The notes under the pieces: model-generated
Database searches by the model: none
What the model was told of the DNA's origin: nothing
The model's input: the letters and a program-made list of their open reading frames with translations, nothing else
Assembly (NCBI GenBank): GCA_024641025.1
Contig: JAHEDW010000014.1
Location: 1-45,687, forward strand
Length of the DNA: 45,687 bases
Direction: 5' to 3'
DNA from: Gallionella sp.
GTDB lineage: Bacteria > Pseudomonadota > Gammaproteobacteria > Burkholderiales > Gallionellaceae
Program-made: the position numbers and the translations under genes
Shown: one piece after another, positions 41,068 through 45,687 of the stretch
Layout of the letters: every line of letters starts with the position of its first letter
Numbering within the stretch: the stretch's first letter is position 1

Positions 41068-42846
41068 TTATTTTTTGCGTGGTGCCAACAGGTCAGTGAT
41101 CGTACCTTCAGCCATTTCTGCTGCAAAGCCGAGCGTCTCAGAAAGGGTTGGGTGTGGATGTATGGTTAGCCCGATGTCTTCCATGTCTGCTCCCATCTCT
41201 AGGGCAAGCACAGCTTCAGCGATCAACTCACCAGCATTTACACCGACTATGCCGGCACCAAGAATACGGCGGGTTTTTGGTTCAAGAAGTACTTTGGTAG
41301 CGCCTTCATCGCGACCAACCGACAATGCGCGTCCTGAGGCAGCCCAAGGAAAGTTGGCCTTTTCGTATTCGATCCCTTGTGCTTTTGCCTGAGTCTCGGT
41401 CAGTCCCATCCATGCGATTTCGGGGTCGGTGTAGGCTACGGAAGGGATGGTCAGGGGTTCAAATGCTGCATGATGTCCGGCAATGACTTCTGCGGCAACT
41501 TTTCCTTCATGCACTGCCTTATGCGCAAGCATCGGATCGCCTACGATGTCGCCGATCGCATAGATATGAGACATATTGGTACGCATCTGTATATTCACTG
41601 GAATGAAGCCGCGCTCGTTGACATTCACGCCAGCCAAGTCTGCGCCGATGTCGCGTCCGTTGGGGCGGCGGCCTACAGCCATTAGCACGCGATCATATAC
41701 TTGAGGTTCAGGGGCATTCACACCCTCAAAATATACCTTCAAGCCATCTTTTTGAGACTCGATTTTGCTTACCTTGGTCTTGAGGAAGATTGCCTCGTAG
41801 CGCTTTTCGATGCGTTTATGCAGCGGACGCACCAGGTCCCGATCTGCCCCGGGAATCAGGCCATCGGCCAGTTCAACCACAGTGATTTTGCTTCCTAATG
41901 CATCGTACACGGTAGCCATCTCCAAGCCGATGATTCCGCCTCCGATAATTAGCATGCGCTTGGGGATATCCTGTAAATGTAAGGCACCAGTGGAATCGAT
42001 GATGCGCGGATCATCATAGGGAAAACCTGGGATGCGAGCCACACTTGATCCGGCGGCAATGATCGCATTGTCGAAGCTGATGGATTTTTTTCCGTCCTTG
42101 GTGTCAACTATCAAGTGATTGGGTGAACTGAATTTCGCGATACCTTGGACAACCTGAACTTTGCGTTGTTTGGCTAGAGCTGCCAACCCACCAGTGAGCT
42201 TGTTGATGACGCTTTGCTTCCAGTCGCGGATCTTGCTAATGTCAATCTTGGGTTTGGTGTATGTAACGCCGTGATGAGCGACTTCTTCGGCTTCGCTGAT
42301 TACCTTTGCGACATGCAGAAGTGCCTTTGATGGTATGCAGCCGACGTTAAGGCATACACCACCCAAGCTGGCAAATTTTTCGACCAGTACAACCTGTTTT
42401 CCCAGGTCGGCTGAACGAAATGCAGCAGTATAACCACCGGGACCTGCGCCGAGCACTAAAACTTCGGCATGAATGTCACCTTTCTTGAGCGCTTGGGTTG
42501 CGGGAGCAATCATCTTCTCAGGTGCCTGAATAGGTGATTTATTCTGTGCTGAGGCAGAACCCTGTAACTTGCTTGCAGGCTCCGCCGCCGGAGAATCTGA
42601 ATCTGCGCTGCTTTCAAGTTTCAAGATTACACTCCCCTCGGAGACTTTGTCGCCGACCTTGACCATGAGCGAAGTTACCAAACCCTTGGTGGGGCAGGGT
42701 ACTTCCATCGCGGCTTTATCAGTTTCAAGCGTGATCAACGACTGCTCGGCTTCAACCGTATCACCTGCCTTTACGAACACTTCGATGATCGAAACGTCTT
42801 TGAAATCACCGATATCCGGAACTTTCACTTCGATGGTTTGAGTCAT
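41068..42846 (-). CDS. lpdA: Dihydrolipoyl dehydrogenase with N-terminal lipoyl domain
   Basis: ATG 42846 gives 592 residues. An N-terminal lipoyl domain (about 1-80, lipoyl lysine in ETDKAAMEVP) and a flexible Pro/Ser/Ala linker precede a complete E3 flavoenzyme: GAGPGGYTAAFRSADLG, redox-active GGVCLNVGCIPSKALLH, NAD site GGGIIGLEMA and the C-terminal HPHPTLSE with the catalytic His. It reoxidises dihydrolipoamide of the pyruvate dehydrogenase complex. This lipoyl-E3 architecture is common in beta- and some gammaproteobacteria. E1 and E2 genes are not next to it in the window. It follows proA on the minus strand after a 22-base gap. Confidence 0.97.
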   Translation of the reverse strand: MTQTIEVKVPDIGDFKDVSIIEVFVKAGDTVEAEQSLITLETDKAAMEVPCPTKGLVTSLMVKVGDKVSEGSVILKLESSADSDSPAAEPASKLQGSASAQNKSPIQAPEKMIAPATQALKKGDIHAEVLVLGAGPGGYTAAFRSADLGKQVVLVEKFASLGGVCLNVGCIPSKALLHVAKVISEAEEVAHHGVTYTKPKIDISKIRDWKQSVINKLTGGLAALAKQRKVQVVQGIAKFSSPNHLIVDTKDGKKSISFDNAIIAAGSSVARIPGFPYDDPRIIDSTGALHLQDIPKRMLIIGGGIIGLEMATVYDALGSKITVVELADGLIPGADRDLVRPLHKRIEKRYEAIFLKTKVSKIESQKDGLKVYFEGVNAPEPQVYDRVLMAVGRRPNGRDIGADLAGVNVNERGFIPVNIQMRTNMSHIYAIGDIVGDPMLAHKAVHEGKVAAEVIAGHHAAFEPLTIPSVAYTDPEIAWMGLTETQAKAQGIEYEKANFPWAASGRALSVGRDEGATKVLLEPKTRRILGAGIVGVNAGELIAEAVLALEMGADMEDIGLTIHPHPTLSETLGFAAEMAEGTITDLLAPRKK

Positions 42847-42868
42847 GATGTCTACTTTCCTGATCAAG

Positions 42869-44128
42869 TTAGTTGCGTATCTGGCCGCTTCCCAGAACAA
42901 TGTATTTTTGAGATGTCAGTCCTTCTAATCCGACCGGGCCTCGTGCATGGATCTTGTCGGTGGAGATTCCGATCTCCGCACCAAGGCCATACTCGAAGCC
43001 GTCTGCAAATCGGGTCGATGCGTTCACCATTACAGAGCTTGAATCAACTTCACGCAAGAATCGCATTGCCTTGGAGTAATTTTCCGTCACGATGCTATCG
43101 GTGTGCTGCGATCCATAGGCAGCAATGTGTGCGATGGCTTCATCAAGATCTGCTACAACCCTGACTGCGAGTATAGGCTCGAGATATTCGGTGTGCCAGT
43201 CCTCCTCGGTGGCAACCTTCATATGGGCAACCAGTGAGCGTGCAGCGTCATCCCCGCGGAGCTCAACATTCTTTTCAAGATATATTTTGCAAAGTTTGGG
43301 TAAGACCTTTGCTGCAATTCCCTGTGCTACCAGAAGTGTTTCCATTGCATTGCAGACGCCATAACGATGCGTCTTGGCGTTATCAGCGATGCGGATCGCC
43401 ATGTCGAGATCGGCTTCGTCGTCTATATAAACATGACATACTCCATGTAGATGCTTGATTACAGGAATACGCGCCTCCTCGGAGATTCGTTCGATCAATC
43501 CCTTGCCGCCACGTGGCACGATCACATCTACATAGTCTTTCATAGTGATCAGTTCGCCTACAACTGCACGATCGGTGGTTGTGACAACCTGCACGGCGGT
43601 TTCAGGCAAACCTGCAATTCGCAGTCCGGTATGAACACAGGCTGCAATAGCTTGGTTGGAGTGGATTGCTTCAGAGCCACCTCGCAGGATCGCTGCGTTA
43701 CCGGATTTCAGGCACAAGCCAGCTGCGTCAGCTGTGACATTCGGGCGGGATTCGTAGATGATGCCGATCACGCCCAGCGGAACACGCATCTTGCCAACCT
43801 GGATGCCGGACGGACGATAATTCAAGTCGCTGATAGAACCAATCAAGTCAGGTAATCTGGCAATTTGCAGCAAGCCTTCGGCCATGGAGCTCACGGTTTT
43901 GTCAGTCAAGGTCAGTCTGTCCAAAGATGCGCTGTCCAATCCGTTTGCCCGCGCAGCGTCTACATCCTTGGCGTTGGCGGCAAGAAGAAGTGCAGTCTGG
44001 TGCTGCAGGGCAGCGGCAATCTCTGTAAGGGCGTGATTCTTGGACGAGGTGTCGGCGTTAGCCATGATGCGGGAGGCCGCGCGAGCGGCAAATCCGACAC
44101 CCTGCATATATTCCTTGATGTTGTTCAT
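42869..44128 (-). CDS. proA: Gamma-glutamyl phosphate reductase
   Basis: ATG 44128 gives 419 residues ([21 protein letters not shown]), matching the family N-terminus; the upstream ATG at 44158 adds ten residues with no homology. The enzyme makes glutamate semialdehyde for proline synthesis. Seen are [40 protein letters not shown], and the catalytic cysteine in [12 protein letters not shown] at about residue 255. The end shows [28 protein letters not shown]. proB is not adjacent. It lies divergently from trpC with a shared promoter region of 81 bases. Confidence 0.97.
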   Translation of the reverse strand: MNNIKEYMQGVGFAARAASRIMANADTSSKNHALTEIAAALQHQTALLLAANAKDVDAARANGLDSASLDRLTLTDKTVSSMAEGLLQIARLPDLIGSISDLNYRPSGIQVGKMRVPLGVIGIIYESRPNVTADAAGLCLKSGNAAILRGGSEAIHSNQAIAACVHTGLRIAGLPETAVQVVTTTDRAVVGELITMKDYVDVIVPRGGKGLIERISEEARIPVIKHLHGVCHVYIDDEADLDMAIRIADNAKTHRYGVCNAMETLLVAQGIAAKVLPKLCKIYLEKNVELRGDDAARSLVAHMKVATEEDWHTEYLEPILAVRVVADLDEAIAHIAAYGSQHTDSIVTENYSKAMRFLREVDSSSVMVNASTRFADGFEYGLGAEIGISTDKIHARGPVGLEGLTSQKYIVLGSGQIRN

Positions 44129-44209
44129 GTTGTGCTCTTGGAAACGAATAGGGAGCATTTTAACTCAAGTGCTAAAATGCGCGCCTTTCTTAAATCGATT
44201 TGAAGCAAC

Positions 44210-45004
44210 ATGTCAGACATTCTCAACAAGATACTTGCAGTCAAGGCGCAGGAAGTCGCTGCAGCAAAACCGGTCAAGCCTTTGCATCAACTTCGCACCG
44301 AAGCCGAGCAGTTGGCGCCGCCACGTGATTTTGTAGGTGCGATACGCGCAAAAATAGCGTCTGGCGAGCCTGCAGTGATCGCTGAGATCAAGAAGGCAAG
44401 TCCAAGTAAAGGGGTATTGCGGGAGGATTTTCACCCGGCCGAGATTGCGGCAAGCTATTCTCGGCATGGCGCTGCATGCCTGTCAGTACTGACTGACGAA
44501 CAGTTCTTTAATGGTAATCCGGAATATCTCCAGGATGCCCGGTCAGCTTGTACATTGCCTGTGTTGCGCAAGGATTTCATCATAGACGAATATCAGATCT
44601 ATCAGTCTCGAGTGATGGGTGCAGACGCGATCCTGCTGATTGCCTCGGCGCTAATGCTCAAGCAGATGCAGGCATTCGAAGCATTGGCTCACAGCCTCGG
44701 AATGGCTGTACTTGTTGAGGTTCATAATGGAGTGGAGCTGAATTCTGCACTTAAACTCTCCACGCCCCTGATTGGTGTGAACAACCGCAATTTACGCACC
44801 TTTGAGGTTAGTCTACAGAACACGTTGGAATTATTGCCACTTATTCCAGCCGGTCGAATAGTGGTAACCGAAAGCGGCATCCTCAATGCAGAGGATGTCA
44901 GGTTGATGCGAAGTAATAAGGTGAATACTTTCCTGGTGGGCGAAGCATTCATGCGCGCCGACGATCCGGGTGTAGAATTGGCTAAATTATTTTTTACAAT
45001 CTAA
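44210..45004 (+). CDS. trpC: Indole-3-glycerol phosphate synthase
   Basis: The 264-residue TIM-barrel enzyme closes the indole ring in tryptophan synthesis. Active-site blocks are [17 protein letters not shown] at about 58-74, [44 protein letters not shown] at about 118-145, [19 protein letters not shown] and VVTESGI. TAAAAT at 44172-44177 may be its -10 element. In many betaproteobacteria trpC ends a trpE-trpG-trpD-trpC block, but here the neighbour upstream is proA on the opposite strand. coq7 follows 14 bases after its stop. Confidence 0.98.
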   Translation: MSDILNKILAVKAQEVAAAKPVKPLHQLRTEAEQLAPPRDFVGAIRAKIASGEPAVIAEIKKASPSKGVLREDFHPAEIAASYSRHGAACLSVLTDEQFFNGNPEYLQDARSACTLPVLRKDFIIDEYQIYQSRVMGADAILLIASALMLKQMQAFEALAHSLGMAVLVEVHNGVELNSALKLSTPLIGVNNRNLRTFEVSLQNTLELLPLIPAGRIVVTESGILNAEDVRLMRSNKVNTFLVGEAFMRADDPGVELAKLFFTI

Positions 45005-45018
45005 TATTATAGACAGAT

Positions 45019-45645
45019 ATGTTGAATCCTGACCGACTGATCGTTGAGATCGACAAAGGATTGCGGACTTTGTTCTGCCAGCCGCACAGCATGCGTCAGC
45101 ATCCCGACGCAATGTTGAACGAAGCGCCATTGGATGATGCTGGCAAGAAGCGTGCCGCCGCACTAATGCGAGTTAATCACAGCGGTGAGATTTGTGCTCA
45201 AGCCTTGTACCAGGGGCAGGCGCTAACTGCGCGTGATCCAGACGTGCAAAAGAAACTTGAGCATGCCGCGCAGGAAGAGAATGAACATCTTGCATGGACA
45301 GCCAAGCGAGTGAAAGAGTTGGGTGGCAACCTGAGCGTTCTGAATCCATTCTGGTACACAGGATCACTAGCGATCGGCGCTCTTGCTGGACTATTGGGGG
45401 ATCGGTGGAATCTGGGTTTTCTTGCTGAAACCGAACGGCAGGTCGGACGTCATCTGCAAAGCCATCTGGATCGATTGCCGGCGCAGGATGAAAAAAGTCG
45501 CGCCATTGTTGCTCAAATGTATAACGACGAGATTGGACACGCAGACATGGCAACAACGCTTGGTGGAGCGGATTTGCCGCGACCGGTACAGGTCGCGATG
45601 AAACTTAACAGCAAGGTCATGACAAGTATCTCATACTGGATCTAG
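45019..45645 (+). CDS. coq7: Demethoxyubiquinone hydroxylase (Coq7)
   Basis: The 208-residue di-iron hydroxylase adds the C6 hydroxyl in ubiquinone synthesis, the betaproteobacterial replacement for UbiF. Iron-ligand motifs are NHSGEICAQALYQGQ at about 53-67, EEENEHLAW at about 85-93, TERQVGRHLQSHLD and the final YNDEIGHAD. Two hydrophobic surface helices allow membrane contact. It begins 14 bases after trpC. Its presence shows that the organism makes ubiquinone, the likely partner of respiratory enzymes in the window. Confidence 0.97.
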   Translation: MLNPDRLIVEIDKGLRTLFCQPHSMRQHPDAMLNEAPLDDAGKKRAAALMRVNHSGEICAQALYQGQALTARDPDVQKKLEHAAQEENEHLAWTAKRVKELGGNLSVLNPFWYTGSLAIGALAGLLGDRWNLGFLAETERQVGRHLQSHLDRLPAQDEKSRAIVAQMYNDEIGHADMATTLGGADLPRPVQVAMKLNSKVMTSISYWI

Positions 45646-45687
45646 GCGTTCTCCTGACCTTCTTGAATTACCTCAAAATCATGAGTG

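Noticed and set aside
1-45687. CRISPR arrays, tRNA or rRNA genes, insertion sequences, prophage
   Set aside because: I saw no regularly spaced repeats, cloverleaf, rRNA sequence, transposase, integrase or phage structural gene.

Overview
The window looks like a chromosomal segment of a betaproteobacterium, most probably order Nitrosomonadales (Gallionellaceae or a relative). The evidence is protein-level: a Coq7-type ubiquinone hydroxylase beside trpC, proA and a lipoyl-domain LpdA; a GntR-controlled prpBCDE methylcitrate operon; an Mla-like lipid transporter with a STAS-fused permease; and c-type cytochrome/NrfD electron-transfer genes. Base composition looks fairly even (about half G+C by eye). 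I saw no rRNA, tRNA, CRISPR array, insertion sequence or phage gene. The genus call is inference.

Layout. 1-6.2 kb: small membrane proteins, an MscS channel, a LysR regulator divergent from an FMN reductase-pirin-DoxX redox-stress operon, a GlcG/HbpS-like exported protein and a VIT/CCC1 metal transporter. 6.3-11.5 kb: a broken Spy/LTXXQ gene, a small cytochrome c with a well-placed FNR box, then a minus-strand operon encoding a small helical protein, a mini Tat protein, a four-cluster Fe-S protein, an NrfD quinone-site subunit and a tetraheme cytochrome c. A second perfect FNR box lies ahead of that operon. 11.5-18 kb: gntR-orf63-prpB-prpC-prpD-prpE, headed by a 34-bp perfect palindrome. 18-20.3 kb: a Ser/Thr kinase, thyA and folA. 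20.4-23.6 kb: an M17 aminopeptidase, a TlpA-like protein and a MalY/PatB-type C-S lyase.

23.6-27.1 kb: egtB-egtD-eamA, which suggests ergothioneine synthesis with a possible exporter, preceded by a frameshifted DUF427 gene. The convergent C-S lyase may supply the missing EgtE step. 27.2-30.2 kb: a GNAT/nitrilase pair and two overlapping histidine phosphatases. 30.4-33.3 kb: an exported SUMF1-fold protein, a Blc lipocalin, a CIA30 protein and a DUF924 protein. 33.5-37.1 kb: an MlaE-MlaF-MlaD-PqiC-like lipid transport operon. 37.1-40.7 kb: acylphosphatase, a FecR-domain protein, a DUF6502 protein, MscL and a YqaA protein. 41-45.7 kb: lpdA and proA facing away from trpC and coq7.

The most interesting parts are the FNR-boxed NrfD/Fe-S/tetraheme operon, which has no catalytic molybdenum subunit and carries a mini Tat protein resembling the N-terminus of its own Fe-S subunit, and the ergothioneine neighbourhood. 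At least two small genes (LTXXQ and DUF427) are visible only when frames are joined across single-base shifts.
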